Below, piece by piece: positions 29,701-37,174 of a DNA stretch of 64,000 nucleotides. Both the position numbers and the translations under genes were made by a program. How positions within the stretch are numbered: the first letter of the stretch is position 1; each line of letters begins with the position of its first letter. The stretch lies in assembly GCF_001044395.1 (NCBI RefSeq), contig NZ_JANU01000008.1, forward strand, positions 47,861 to 111,860, given 5' to 3'. This DNA is from Caenimonas sp. SL110 (lineage in GTDB: Bacteria; Pseudomonadota; Gammaproteobacteria; Burkholderiales; Burkholderiaceae_C). Under the pieces are notes generated by a model. The model worked only from the letters and a program-made list of their open reading frames with translations, did no database searches and had not been told where the DNA came from.

Positions 29701-30383
29701 CCGTTCAGGCTCAAGGCCGCCGTGCCGAGGTAATCGAGATCCGCAGCAGTGTCGCCTGCCTGAACCGTGTACCTGAAATTCAGGGTGTTCGATCCCGAGC
29801 CGCTCGTGTAGTCGATCGTTCGATCGGTGTCACCTGTCTCCAGCGCCAGCTGCGGCGTACCGGTCACCGTCACCGCCTCGTCGAACGTGACCTGGATGGT
29901 GATCACATCGCCCGCGCTGTAGAAGCCGTCGCCCTTGCTGGAGGTCACCCCGGTGACCGACGCAGGCGTGTTGTCGATCACGATGTCCTTGTTGCCGCCC
30001 AGCGACTTGGGGCCTGATGGCGACGGCAAGGTCAGCTCCGCCTCATTGCCCGCCCCATCGGAGATCGAGCCGCCATTGGCCTGCAATGCGGTCGTGCTGG
30101 CGTAGTTCAGGTCCGCTGTCCAGTCACCGGCTTGCACCGTGTACAGGAACGTCAGCGTGTCGGTCCCGCTGCCGCTCGCGTAGTCCAGGATGCGGTCGAT
30201 GGTGCCGGTCTCCAGTGTCAGCTGGGGCATGCCGGTCACGTTGACCACTTCGTTGAATTCGACCTGCACGGAGATGACATCTCCCACCCTGTAGCTGCCG
30301 TCGGCATTGGCGGAGGTCACACCAGTGACCCGCGGCGGTGTCGGGTCCACTCTCTCCATTTGGAACAGATCGAGATAATCCAT
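26733..30383 (-). CDS. Large secreted repeat protein: seven Ig-like modules, BapA-type Ig domain, RTX calcium repeats
   Basis: A 1216-residue acidic surface or secreted protein with no Sec signal, typical of type I secretion. Residues about 13-895 are seven tandem modules of about 125 residues with the pattern GDVISVQVEF-E-V-VTGTPQLTLETG...YASGSGTDTLTFTYTVQAGD...LDYLGTSALSLNGG...DAAGN. Then comes a BapA-like Ig domain (SFWGIAEANSTVTLYDTDG...AGNSSWRSETLDV). RTX nonapeptides follow (GATGDDQIYGLEANDALYGGLGDDTYYVD, about 1002-1041, and LDGMAGADSLWGGAGADHF, about 1095-1113), with a C-terminal secretion-signal-like tail. The ATG at 30383 (MDYLDLF) has AAGGTG upstream; a longer ORF to 30440 lacks support. 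It is probably a calcium-dependent adhesin or biofilm protein. No type I secretion genes are adjacent. Confidence 0.88.
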   Translation of the reverse strand: MDYLDLFQMERVDPTPPRVTGVTSANADGSYRVGDVISVQVEFNEVVNVTGMPQLTLETGTIDRILDYASGSGTDTLTFLYTVQAGDWTADLNYASTTALQANGGSISDGAGNEAELTLPSPSGPKSLGGNKDIVIDNTPASVTGVTSSKGDGFYSAGDVITIQVTFDEAVTVTGTPQLALETGDTDRTIDYTSGSGSNTLNFRYTVQAGDTAADLDYLGTAALSLNGATIRDAGGNDAVLDLPSPGAAGSLGANKALVIDTTAPTVISVDGLNEDGIYGIGDVITIVVTLSEPVELGPGSRLWLETCINARVFDFTNVPRGPGDGTLYSTLEFAYTVQPGDSSHDLDYLSSAAFVVIGGRVTDVAGNELVTELARPGASGSLGDNCDYVIDGIQPTVAGVASTSPAGSYKAGDTISIQITFTEAVFVTGTPQLTLETGGTDRAIDYASGSGTDTLTFTYTVQAGDTSLDLDYLSASALAFNGGAIEDAAGNSAVLALPEPGAANSLGANESIVIDTGAPVVNAVNSTTDNGTYKIGDVISVQVSFSEAVTVSGTPQLTLETGGTDRTVDYASGSGTDTLTFTYTVQAGDTAADLDYIGTAALSLNAGAVTDAAGNDAVLTLPSPGAAGSLGANRDLVIDGVQPTVAGVSSTSAAGTYRTGDTISIQVQFTEGVVVTGTPQLTLESGSTDRTVDYASGSGTDTLTFTYTVQAGDASLDLDYLGTSALSLNGGTIADDAGNSAALALAAPGDANSLAANEALVIDTVIPDSPIVVGVSSTTANGYYNAGDVISLQVQFSEDVMVSGTPQLTLETGGTDRTINYASGSGTSTLTFTYTVQPGDTSADLDYWSAAALVLNGGSITDSDDNDADLTLPTPGAAGSLGANEALVIDTTRPFRPDAPDLKETSDDGISSSDDITSDTTPSFWGIAEANSTVTLYDTDGTTVLGTDVATGGTWSITSSALSVGIHSVSVVSTDAAGNSSWRSETLDVTIREEGLILMGTPDPDNLVGATGDDQIYGLEANDALYGGLGDDTYYVDFHKDKVFEGLDEGTDRVIASVSWKLDPNVENLTLVGGAILARGNELNNSLQGNDAGNRLDGMAGADSLWGGAGADHFIYTTAGDSMPGPGLFDVILDFMAAEGDMIDLQGIDANTAVSGNQAFTFIGSASFSSSHATGQLRFDAASHMLYGSIDADSDAEFAVELAGVSSLSAASLIL
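27715..30345 (-). repeat. Seven tandem coding repeats of about 370-384 bp
   Basis: The repeat units lie inside the RTX gene. A conserved block coding GGTDRTVDYASGSG recurs near 27931, 28311, 28681, 29053, 29820 and 30191, with a diverged unit near 29437. Spacing is 370-384 bp. The fifth and sixth units from the gene start are nearly identical to their neighbours over long stretches, which suggests recent duplication or gene conversion. Confidence 0.85.
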
Positions 30384-30540
30384 GGGGGCACCTTGTTGCG
30401 GGGGGTTACAAATACTACGCCCCGCTACATCCTTGTTCAACCCCTATTTCGGCGCACAAACGCACACGGCGACGGACCGCCTTACCAGGGTAAACCCTTT
30501 GATTGGCAACTGAAGCGCGACGACCCCAGCCGTCACGACC
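30384..30540. other. Promoter region of the large repeat protein
   Basis: A 157-bp gap that should contain the repeat-protein promoter on the minus strand. It holds the small inverted repeat AGGGT-AA-ACCCT near 30487-30498. No ORF or RNA gene is evident. Confidence 0.35.
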
Positions 30541-30921
30541 CTAGCGACCCGCCAGGGCGTTGTAGCTGACGATGCCCAGCGCCGTCAGGCAAAGGCTTCC
30601 GGCGAGGTGCAGGAACACGATCCCCATGGCCGCCGTCACGCGGCCCTGCATCATGCTTTCGACGACCTCGGCCGAGAACGTCGAGAACGTCGTGAGCCCT
30701 CCGAGGAAACCGGTCACCACCAGCAGGCGCCACTCGGGCGACAGGTCGGGCCGCTGCATGAAATGCGCGAGGGCAAGTCCGATGAGATAACCGCCGACCA
30801 GGTTGGCGGCCAACGTACCCAGCGGAACGTGGGACCAGGTGGTGTTCAGCCACAGGCCCAGCCGCCACCGCAGGATTGCGCCTACGGATGCGCCTAACGA
30901 GATCGCGAGGATGGCTGCCAT
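30541..30921 (-). CDS. crcB: Fluoride ion channel CrcB/Fluc
   Basis: A 126-residue four-helix membrane protein of the CrcB/Fluc family, which exports fluoride as a dual-topology dimer. Diagnostic motifs are GASVGAILRWRLG in helix 1, GTLAANLVGGYLIGL in helix 2 and GFLGGLTTFSTFSAEVV in helix 3, including the Phe-box and Ser/Thr residues lining the pores. I use the ATG at 30921 (MAAILAISLG); GTG 30939 and ATG 30933 are alternatives. No fluoride riboswitch is recognisable in the short space before it. Confidence 0.92.
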   Translation of the reverse strand: MAAILAISLGASVGAILRWRLGLWLNTTWSHVPLGTLAANLVGGYLIGLALAHFMQRPDLSPEWRLLVVTGFLGGLTTFSTFSAEVVESMMQGRVTAAMGIVFLHLAGSLCLTALGIVSYNALAGR

Positions 30922-30961
30922 GGCGTCAAGCATAGCCACGCGTGAAAGCGGCGCACGGCCT

Positions 30962-31717
30962 TCACGGATGCCAGCGCGAAATCGCGCGCGGCGTTTGCGC
31001 CGATCGGGTTCCGGCCAGCGCGTACGACAACTGGTTCGCCGAGCGGATCACGCTCCTGGAATACTTCATCAGTTTCGCCTTGGACAGTCGCGCAGACGGC
31101 CCGGAGATACACAGCGAACCCAGCAGGCGCCAGTTGAGGCCGAACACGGGCGCGGCAACACTGGCGACCTCCGCCTCTCGCTCGCCCATCGAAATCTGGA
31201 AGCCCTGCTCGCGGATCGTCTCGTAAGGCTCGCCTGCAGCGCCGCTGAATGCCAGGATCACGCGCCCCGGCGCGCCCTTGTTCAACGGCAGCCGTTCACC
31301 GATGCGCACGTTGTGCCGCACCGATTGCGGCCCTTCGACCCGCGCGACACAGGACCTGACATCGCCTTCGCGCACGTAGAACGAAGCGCTTTCGCCCGTG
31401 GCCTTGACCAGCTCGTGGAGCGCGGGCTCCACGACGCGGTTCACGTCGAATCCGGCCTGGTAGCGCGCGCCCAGCCAGCCGGCAGCCGGGCCCAGGCGCC
31501 ACTGGCCGTCTTCGGCCTGCACCATGTACTGCGACAGGGCCAGCGTGCGCGCCAGCCGCAGCGCCGTGGTCTTGTGCATCTGCGCACGCCGACTGAGCTC
31601 TGCCAGCGAGAGCGTCGCCTCGCCGACCTCGAATGCTTCCATCAGCGACAGCGCGCGCGTGACGGCAACGACGCCCTCGCCCCTGCCCTCCGGCTCATCC
31701 TCTGGATCGTTTCGCAT
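30962..31717 (-). CDS. IclR family transcriptional regulator
   Basis: A 251-residue IclR regulator. The N-terminal winged helix is ALSLMEAFEVGEATLSLAELSRRAQMHKTTALRLARTLALSQYM. The C-terminal effector domain shows GESASFYVREGDVRSCVARVEGPQSVRHNVRIGERLPLNKGAPGRVILAFSG, the usual IclR ligand-binding pattern. The ATG at 31717 is the start; a longer ORF to 31891 would run through the divergent Bug gene's promoter. It lies divergent to the Bug/RraA-like/dehydrogenase operon and probably controls it through half-sites in 31709-31764. Confidence 0.9.
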   Translation of the reverse strand: MRNDPEDEPEGRGEGVVAVTRALSLMEAFEVGEATLSLAELSRRAQMHKTTALRLARTLALSQYMVQAEDGQWRLGPAAGWLGARYQAGFDVNRVVEPALHELVKATGESASFYVREGDVRSCVARVEGPQSVRHNVRIGERLPLNKGAPGRVILAFSGAAGEPYETIREQGFQISMGEREAEVASVAAPVFGLNWRLLGSLCISGPSARLSKAKLMKYSRSVIRSANQLSYALAGTRSAQTPRAISRWHP

Positions 31718-31764
31718 GTTGCACCATGGACCGCTGTGTGAAACGGTATTGTACGGTGCGAAAC
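31709..31764. promoter_or_regulatory. Candidate IclR half-sites between divergent genes
   Basis: GTTTCGCA (31709-31716), TGTGAAAC (31737-31744) and TGCGAAAC (31757-31764) are copies of one half-site; the second and third are direct repeats exactly 20 bp apart and the first is inverted. The first overlaps the IclR start codon, which would suit autorepression. Confidence 0.45.
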
Positions 31765-31821
31765 GCCGGCCTACAGTCCCATTCCATGTTGCGTCGTTGC
31801 GCAATTGACGGAGACAAAACC

Positions 31822-32790
31822 ATGAGACTTTCCCGCCGTTCCACGCTGGCATTTGCAGTTGCCTGCACCCTGGCTTCCAGCGCCTTTGCACAGGCCTGGC
31901 CCGCCAAGCCCATCCGCCTGATCGTGCCCTTCCCGGCCGGTGGCGGCACCGACATCATCGCCCGTGAAGTGGCCAGCAAGGTGACCACGCTGGGCTACAC
32001 CTTCATCGTCGACAACCGGCCCGGCTCGGGCGGCAACCTCGGCGTGGACGCAGCAGCGAAATCACCGGCAGACGGCTACACCATCGTGCTGGGGCAGACC
32101 AGCAACCTCGCGATCAATCCGACCCTTTACTCCAAGCTGCCCTACGACCCGGTGAAGGACCTGACACCTGTGAGCATGGTTGCCAGCGCCCCGCTGGTCA
32201 TCGTGGTTGCAGCCGACTCGCCGCTCAAGACGCTGGCCGATGTGGTGGCTGCGTCCAGGGCCAACCCCGGCGTGCTCAACTACGCGACCTCGGGCAATGG
32301 CACGGTTGCGCACCTGGCCACCGAGTCGTTCCAGAAAGCTGCGAACGTCAAGCTCACGCACGTGCCGTACAAGGGCGCGGCGCAGGGCGCGACCGACCTG
32401 ATCGGCGGACAGGTGCAGCTGTATGTGTCGTCGATTCCCACGCTCATCGGCCACATCAAGAACGGCAAGATGCGGGCTATTGCGGTGACCTCCGCCAAGC
32501 GTGCGGATGACCTGCCGCAAGTGCCGACGATTGCCGAGTCCGGCTACAAGGGTTTCGAGGCCGTCACCTGGTTCGGCATCGTCGGCCCGGCCAACCTGCC
32601 CAGGGACATCCTGGCCAAGCTCAACGCCGACATCAACAAGGCCCTGCTCACGCCTGACCTGCAGAAAAAGCTCGGCGACCAGGGCGCAGATGTCGCGGGC
32701 AGCACGCCCGAGCAGTTCAGCAAACTGATCCGTGACGACATCGGCCGCTGGGGCCGTATCGTCAAGGAATCCGGCGCGAAGGTGGACTGA
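31822..32790 (+). CDS. Tripartite tricarboxylate transporter (Bug-type) periplasmic receptor 2
   Basis: A 322-residue Bug receptor with signal peptide MRLSRRSTLAFAVACTLASS (cleaved near AFAQA) and the family start WPAKPIRLIVPFPAGGGTDIIAREVASKV. Later blocks are NPTLYSKLPYDPVKDLTPV and LTHVPYKGAAQGATDLIGGQVQLY. GGAGAC precedes the ATG at 31822. It is the first gene of an operon with the RraA-like aldolase (next start one base after its stop) and the dehydrogenase. The ligand is therefore probably a small hydroxy- or oxo-dicarboxylate that those enzymes process. No TctAB genes are adjacent. Confidence 0.92.
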   Translation: MRLSRRSTLAFAVACTLASSAFAQAWPAKPIRLIVPFPAGGGTDIIAREVASKVTTLGYTFIVDNRPGSGGNLGVDAAAKSPADGYTIVLGQTSNLAINPTLYSKLPYDPVKDLTPVSMVASAPLVIVVAADSPLKTLADVVAASRANPGVLNYATSGNGTVAHLATESFQKAANVKLTHVPYKGAAQGATDLIGGQVQLYVSSIPTLIGHIKNGKMRAIAVTSAKRADDLPQVPTIAESGYKGFEAVTWFGIVGPANLPRDILAKLNADINKALLTPDLQKKLGDQGADVAGSTPEQFSKLIRDDIGRWGRIVKESGAKVD

Positions 32791-32791
32791 C

Positions 32792-33472
32792 ATGACACAG
32801 GACATCATTCGTGACTTCAAGCGCGTGCCCGCCGCCGTCGTGCGCGAGGCCGCATCATTCCAGCCCGCGATCCTGGCCGATGTGGCCGGCCGCCGAGGCG
32901 CATTGCACGGCAGCATCAAGGCGCTGCGCCCGCGCATGAAGCTGGCAGGCACGGCGCTGACAGTCGAGGTGCGTCCCGGTGACAACCTGATGATCCACGC
33001 AGCCATTTCGCTTGCAAAGCCGGGCGACGTGCTGGTGATCGACGGCAAGGGCGACCTCAACGCGGCGCTGATGGGCACCATCATGATGACCGCGTGCCAG
33101 CAGCTGGGCCTGGCCGGTGTCGTCATCGACGGCGCGGTGCGCGACACGCTTGAAATCGACGAGATGGACTTCCCGGTGTTTGCCGCCGGCTTCAATCCGA
33201 ACGGCCCGACCAAGACCTGCCCCGGCCGCATCGGGCACCCTGTCACGGTCGGCGGTGTGACGGTTCATGCGGGCGATTTCGTGATCGGTGACGCCGACGG
33301 CGTGGTGGTGGTCGAACGCGAAAAGATCGAATCGCTGCTGCCCGCCGCCGCAAAAAAAGTCGCCGACGAGAGCGCGCGCATTGCGGCGATCAAGCAGGGC
33401 GACACGCAGGCCAAGTGGCTGGCTGCCGCGCTGGTTGCAGCCGGGGTGCTCAAGGAAGGTGAAGCGCTGTGA
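32792..33472 (+). CDS. RraA-like aldolase (HMG/CHA aldolase or oxaloacetate decarboxylase type)
   Basis: A 226-residue RraA-fold protein. The enzymatic members of this family cleave 4-hydroxy-4-methyl-2-oxoglutarate or 4-carboxy-4-hydroxy-2-oxoadipate to pyruvate plus an oxo acid, in aromatic meta-cleavage pathways. Seen: PGDNLMIHAAISLAKPGDVLVIDGKGDLNAALMGTIMMTACQQLGLAGVVIDGAVRDTLEI, where G-x-x-M-x-x-A...D-G-x-x-R-D is the substrate/Mg site with Arg and Asp present. The catalytic residues make it an aldolase rather than an RNase E inhibitor. It is followed by an NAD-dependent dehydrogenase with GTGA overlap. Confidence 0.85.
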   Translation: MTQDIIRDFKRVPAAVVREAASFQPAILADVAGRRGALHGSIKALRPRMKLAGTALTVEVRPGDNLMIHAAISLAKPGDVLVIDGKGDLNAALMGTIMMTACQQLGLAGVVIDGAVRDTLEIDEMDFPVFAAGFNPNGPTKTCPGRIGHPVTVGGVTVHAGDFVIGDADGVVVVEREKIESLLPAAAKKVADESARIAAIKQGDTQAKWLAAALVAAGVLKEGEAL

Positions 33473-34422
33473 GTCAACGAAAGCCCGCCCTGCTTGTCAC
33501 CGCTGCGGACCTCGCGCCGCAAGCGCTGGCGCTGCTGGAGGATTTCGAGGTCGTGTACGCGGGCAAGACTCCGGGCGAGGACGACATCGTCGCCCTGTGC
33601 AGGCAGCACGACCCGGTCGCGATCATCGTGCGCTACAGCAAGGTCGGGGCTGCGGCGATTGCTGCTGCGCCCTCGCTGCGCGTGATCTCCAAGCACGGCA
33701 GCGGCACCGACACGATCGACAAAGTCGCGGCGGCTGCGCGAGGCGTTGAAGTGCGCGCCGCCGTGGGTGCCAATGCAGCGGCAGTCGCGGAGCACGCCCT
33801 GGCGCTGATGATGGCCTGCGCCAAATCCGTGCCGGCGCTCGACGCGCGCATGCACGCAGGCTACTGGGACAAGGCCACGCACAAGAGCCTGGAGTTGCAC
33901 GGCAGGACCGTGGGACTCATAGGCCTGGGCGCCATCGGCCTGCGCTTCGCGCGCATGGCAAGCGCCATGGGCATGAACGTTATCGGCTTCGATCCCTTTG
34001 CGGGCGACACACCCGGGTTCGTGAAAAAAACCGATCTGGAAACCCTGTGGCGCGAAGCCGACGTGATCTCACTGCATTGCCCGCTGACCGCAGACAACCA
34101 CAAGCTCCTGAATGAGGCGACGCTGGCACAGTGCAAGCACGGCGTGATCGTTGTCAACACGGCCCGGGGCGGCCTCATCGATGAAGCTGCATTACTGGCC
34201 GCCGTGCGCAGCGGCCAGGTGTTGGCGGCAGGGCTTGACAGCTTTTGCGTCGAGCCGATGGTGCAAGGCCATGCGTTCCAGACCGAGCCCGGCTTTATCC
34301 TCAGCCCGCACATCGGCGGAGTCACCGGCGACGCCTACATCAACATGGGTGTTGCCGCTGCACGCAATGTGCGAAGCGTGATCCAGCCCCACGCATCACG
34401 CGAAGCGGTGCCGCAGCATTGA
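33469..34422 (+). CDS. D-isomer-specific 2-hydroxyacid dehydrogenase (phosphoglycerate dehydrogenase-like)
   Basis: A 317-residue NAD-dependent dehydrogenase. The Rossmann motif is TVGLIGLGAIGLRFARMASAMGMNVIGFDP. Catalytic Arg lies in VIVVNTARGGLIDEAAL, the Glu in FCVEPM and the His in SPHIGGVTGDA. There is no ACT domain, so it is the short class used for hydroxypyruvate, lactate and other 2-oxo acids. The GTG at 33469 overlaps the upstream stop (GTGA). Last gene of the IclR-controlled operon; it may reduce the oxo acid released by the RraA-like aldolase or oxidise the imported hydroxy acid. Confidence 0.9.
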   Translation: MSQRKPALLVTAADLAPQALALLEDFEVVYAGKTPGEDDIVALCRQHDPVAIIVRYSKVGAAAIAAAPSLRVISKHGSGTDTIDKVAAAARGVEVRAAVGANAAAVAEHALALMMACAKSVPALDARMHAGYWDKATHKSLELHGRTVGLIGLGAIGLRFARMASAMGMNVIGFDPFAGDTPGFVKKTDLETLWREADVISLHCPLTADNHKLLNEATLAQCKHGVIVVNTARGGLIDEAALLAAVRSGQVLAAGLDSFCVEPMVQGHAFQTEPGFILSPHIGGVTGDAYINMGVAAARNVRSVIQPHASREAVPQH

Positions 34423-34456
34423 AAAAAAGGGCTCCCGTTTGCACGGGAACCCTTCT
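34422..34456 (-). terminator. Intrinsic terminator, strongest on the minus strand
   Basis: The stem AAGGG-TCCCGT / ACGGGA-CCCTT (34427-34438 and 34443-34454, one mismatch pair, TTGC loop) is followed on the minus strand by a run of seven T. It ends the gene at 34489-34977 and may stop the convergent dehydrogenase operon as well. Confidence 0.8.
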
Positions 34457-34488
34457 GGTTCAAACGCAATGGTCAGTTGACCAGGCGA

Positions 34489-34977
34489 TCAGCGACCGTC
34501 CTTGTCGGAGTCACCGGGAATGGCGCGCTCTACTGCATTGCTCGCACGGTCCCAGGCATCGCGAGCTGCGGGCCGTGCATGTTCCCACTCCAGCGACGAA
34601 TTGCCACGGGCGCGGCCCCAGTCACGGCTGAGTTCGGGTTCGATCTCGTCAAACGAGCGCGTGGGGTTGCGGTTGAACGACTCGACGCCTGCAGAGTAGG
34701 CGGGCTTGTAGTGGTCGTAGCCCAGGTCCTTGTGCGCATACGGACGCGATGCATGGTTCTCACGCCAGTAGCTGTCTTCGATCACCGGATCAGCTGCGTT
34801 CTTGCCCATGACCGCGCCGGCCACTGCGCCCACTGCCGCGCCGATCACAGCGCCCACGGGGCCCGTGACGCCGCCAGCCAATGCACCGGCAGTTGCACCA
34901 CCGGCCACGCCGCCGAGCGCAGCGCCGCCAACAATGCCGGCACCTGCGCCGGCAACCTTCTTTTCGTCCTTGTTCAT
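34489..34977 (-). CDS. Glycine-zipper protein of unknown function
   Basis: A 162-residue protein. Residues about 8-60 are a Gly/Ala-rich segment (GAGAGIVGGAALGGVAGG and on) with the GxxxG spacing of glycine-zipper membrane proteins. The rest is polar and rich in Arg, Asp and Trp (SYWRENHASRPYAHKDLGYDHYKPAY, then repeated short WxxAR/WDRA segments). There is no signal peptide ahead of the zipper. AAGGAG precedes the ATG. It may insert into the membrane by the zipper with a soluble tail; bacterial relatives are often stress-induced. Monocistronic with its own terminator. Confidence 0.75.
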   Translation of the reverse strand: MNKDEKKVAGAGAGIVGGAALGGVAGGATAGALAGGVTGPVGAVIGAAVGAVAGAVMGKNAADPVIEDSYWRENHASRPYAHKDLGYDHYKPAYSAGVESFNRNPTRSFDEIEPELSRDWGRARGNSSLEWEHARPAARDAWDRASNAVERAIPGDSDKDGR

Positions 34978-35188
34978 TCGATCTCCTTGTTGAAGACACT
35001 CAGGCTAAATGCCCACGAGGCTTGCGAACGCTCCACGAATTCGCATCATGGGCACCGCATGAGGCCTACACCCGTCATCGAATGCAGACACAGCAGCAGT
35101 GCAATTGATCAGGCTCCGATTGGCGGCCCGGCCGCACACCACGGCAAAATGCAACGGTTGCCCGCCCGATGCGCAGAAAGCGAACCCC

Positions 35189-37102
35189 ATGCAATTTCAC
35201 CTGAACGGTTTCAAGCCTGGAGATCCCCATGTCGAGGATGCGGCCCCGCACGTCGCAAGGCACACAGATACCGTGCCTGCCGAAGTGGACGTGCTCATCG
35301 TTGGCTGCGGTCCTGCCGGACTCACCCTTGCCGCGCAACTCGCCGCCTTCCCCGACATCCACACCTGCATCGTCGAACAGAAGGACGGCCCGCTGCAACT
35401 GGGACAGGCCGACGGCATTGCGTGCCGCACGATGGAAATGTTCGAGGCCTTCAACTTTGCAGAGCGGGTGCTGAAAGAAGCCTGCTGGATCAATGAAGTC
35501 ACGTTCTGGAAGCCGGACGAGGACCAGCCGGAACACATCGCGCGCCATGGCCGCGTGCAGGACACGGAAGACGGCCTGTCGGAGTTTCCGCATGTGGTGC
35601 TGAACCAGGCGCGCGTGCACGACTTCTACCTGGAGCTGATGCGCAATTCGCCGAGCCGGCTGGAGCCGCACTACTCGCGCCGCCTCGTGGACGTGGCCGT
35701 GGACGACGCCGACCCAACGCATCCGGTGACGGTGCGTGTCGAGCGATGCGATGGCATCCACGCCGGCAAGATCGAGACCATCCGGGCGCGCTACGTCGTC
35801 GGCTGCGATGGGGCCCGCAGCAACGTGCGCAGGGCCATCGGCCTGCAACTGGTGGGTGATTCGGCGAACCAGGCCTGGGGCGTGATGGATGTGCTGGCCG
35901 TCACCGATTTCCCCGACATCCGCTACAAGGTCGCGGTGCAATCCGCACATGGCAACCTGCTGGTGATTCCGCGTGAAGGCGGCTATCTGGTGCGGCTCTA
36001 TGTCGAGATGGACAAGCTCGGTGACGAAGAGCGTGTGGCCAGCCGCGGCATCACGGTTGAACGGCTGATCGAAGTTGCGCAAGGCATCCTGCATCCCTAC
36101 AAGCTCGATGTGAAAGAGGTGCCCTGGTGGTCGGTGTACGAGATCGGCCAGCGAATCTGCGCGCGCTATGACGATGCGACCGACGGGTCAGGCAAGATGC
36201 CGCGCGTGTTCATCGCCGGTGACGCCTGCCACACGCACAGCCCCAAGGCCGGACAGGGCATGAACTTCTCCATGCAGGACACGTTCAACCTCGGCTGGAA
36301 ACTCGCATCCGTTCTGCGCGGTCAGTGCGCACCCGGGCTTCTCGACAGTTATTCGCAGGAGCGCCAGGTCGTCGCGCAGGAGCTGATCGACTTCGATCGC
36401 GAATGGGCCAAGATGTTCAGCGACCCTGCCAGACAGGGCAACGGCGATCAATCAGACGGCGTGGACCCCAAGGAATTCCAGAAATACTTTGAGCAGCATG
36501 GGCGCTTCACCGCGGGCATGGGGACGCACTACAAAGCTTCGCTCATCACCGGCGGGGCCTCGCACCAGCAGCTTGCGACGGGCTTTGTCATCGGCACGCG
36601 ATTCCACTCGGCGCCCGTGGTTCGCATCGCCGATGCGAGGCCGATGCAGCTGGGCCATGCAGGCAAGGCCGACGGGCGGTGGCGGCTGTACGCGTTTGGC
36701 GGCGCAACGGACCACACCAGCGATCAGTCGGGCATTCGCGCGCTGTGCCGATATCTGCAAGAGTCGCCGGATTCGCCGGTACGCAAGTACACCCGCGCCG
36801 GCCAGGACATGGACGGCGTGTTCGATGTGCGGGCGATCTTCCAGCAGAGCCATCACGATCTCTCCACCCGGTCCATGCCTGCCCTGCTGCTTCCGATCAA
36901 AGGCCGGTATGGATTGCACGACTATGAAAAAGTCTTCTGCCCCGACCTCAAATCCGGACACGACATCTTTGATCTGCGAGGCATAGACCGCGAGCGCGGT
37001 GCGCTGGTGGTGGTGCGCCCCGACCAGTACATCGCGCATGTCCTGCCGCTGGGTGCGCACCAAGCCCTGGCAGATTTCTTCGCGGGGTTCATGCTGCCCT
37101 GA
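35189..37102 (+). CDS. mobA: 3-hydroxybenzoate 4-monooxygenase-like FAD hydroxylase
   Basis: A 637-residue flavoprotein hydroxylase, the length and layout of Comamonas MobA (about 639 residues) and fungal-type phenol hydroxylase. Seen: VDVLIVGCGPAGLTLAAQLAAF, the DG motif YVVGCDGARSNVRRAIGLQLVG, FAD motif FIAGDACHTHSPKAGQGMNFSMQDTFNLGWKLASVL, and a C-terminal thioredoxin-like domain ending VVVRPDQYIAHVLPLGAHQAL. MobA converts 3-hydroxybenzoate to protocatechuate with NADPH. The ATG at 35189 has no strong Shine-Dalgarno. The MarR gene that normally accompanies mobA is absent here, so another phenolic substrate is possible. Confidence 0.82.
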   Translation: MQFHLNGFKPGDPHVEDAAPHVARHTDTVPAEVDVLIVGCGPAGLTLAAQLAAFPDIHTCIVEQKDGPLQLGQADGIACRTMEMFEAFNFAERVLKEACWINEVTFWKPDEDQPEHIARHGRVQDTEDGLSEFPHVVLNQARVHDFYLELMRNSPSRLEPHYSRRLVDVAVDDADPTHPVTVRVERCDGIHAGKIETIRARYVVGCDGARSNVRRAIGLQLVGDSANQAWGVMDVLAVTDFPDIRYKVAVQSAHGNLLVIPREGGYLVRLYVEMDKLGDEERVASRGITVERLIEVAQGILHPYKLDVKEVPWWSVYEIGQRICARYDDATDGSGKMPRVFIAGDACHTHSPKAGQGMNFSMQDTFNLGWKLASVLRGQCAPGLLDSYSQERQVVAQELIDFDREWAKMFSDPARQGNGDQSDGVDPKEFQKYFEQHGRFTAGMGTHYKASLITGGASHQQLATGFVIGTRFHSAPVVRIADARPMQLGHAGKADGRWRLYAFGGATDHTSDQSGIRALCRYLQESPDSPVRKYTRAGQDMDGVFDVRAIFQQSHHDLSTRSMPALLLPIKGRYGLHDYEKVFCPDLKSGHDIFDLRGIDRERGALVVVRPDQYIAHVLPLGAHQALADFFAGFMLP

Positions 37103-37174
37103 CGGCGGGTGTGTGCCTGCACCCGGTTGCGCTCGGCTCCATGCATGATGGCTCTTACCTACCGGGACCTGCAC

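Noticed and set aside
27715..30345. Regular repeats as a possible CRISPR array
   Set aside because: The period is 370-384 bp and the repeats are in-frame protein modules; there are no short repeats with unique spacers.
30922..30961. Fluoride riboswitch before crcB
   Set aside because: The gap is only 40 bp and lacks the riboswitch core sequences.
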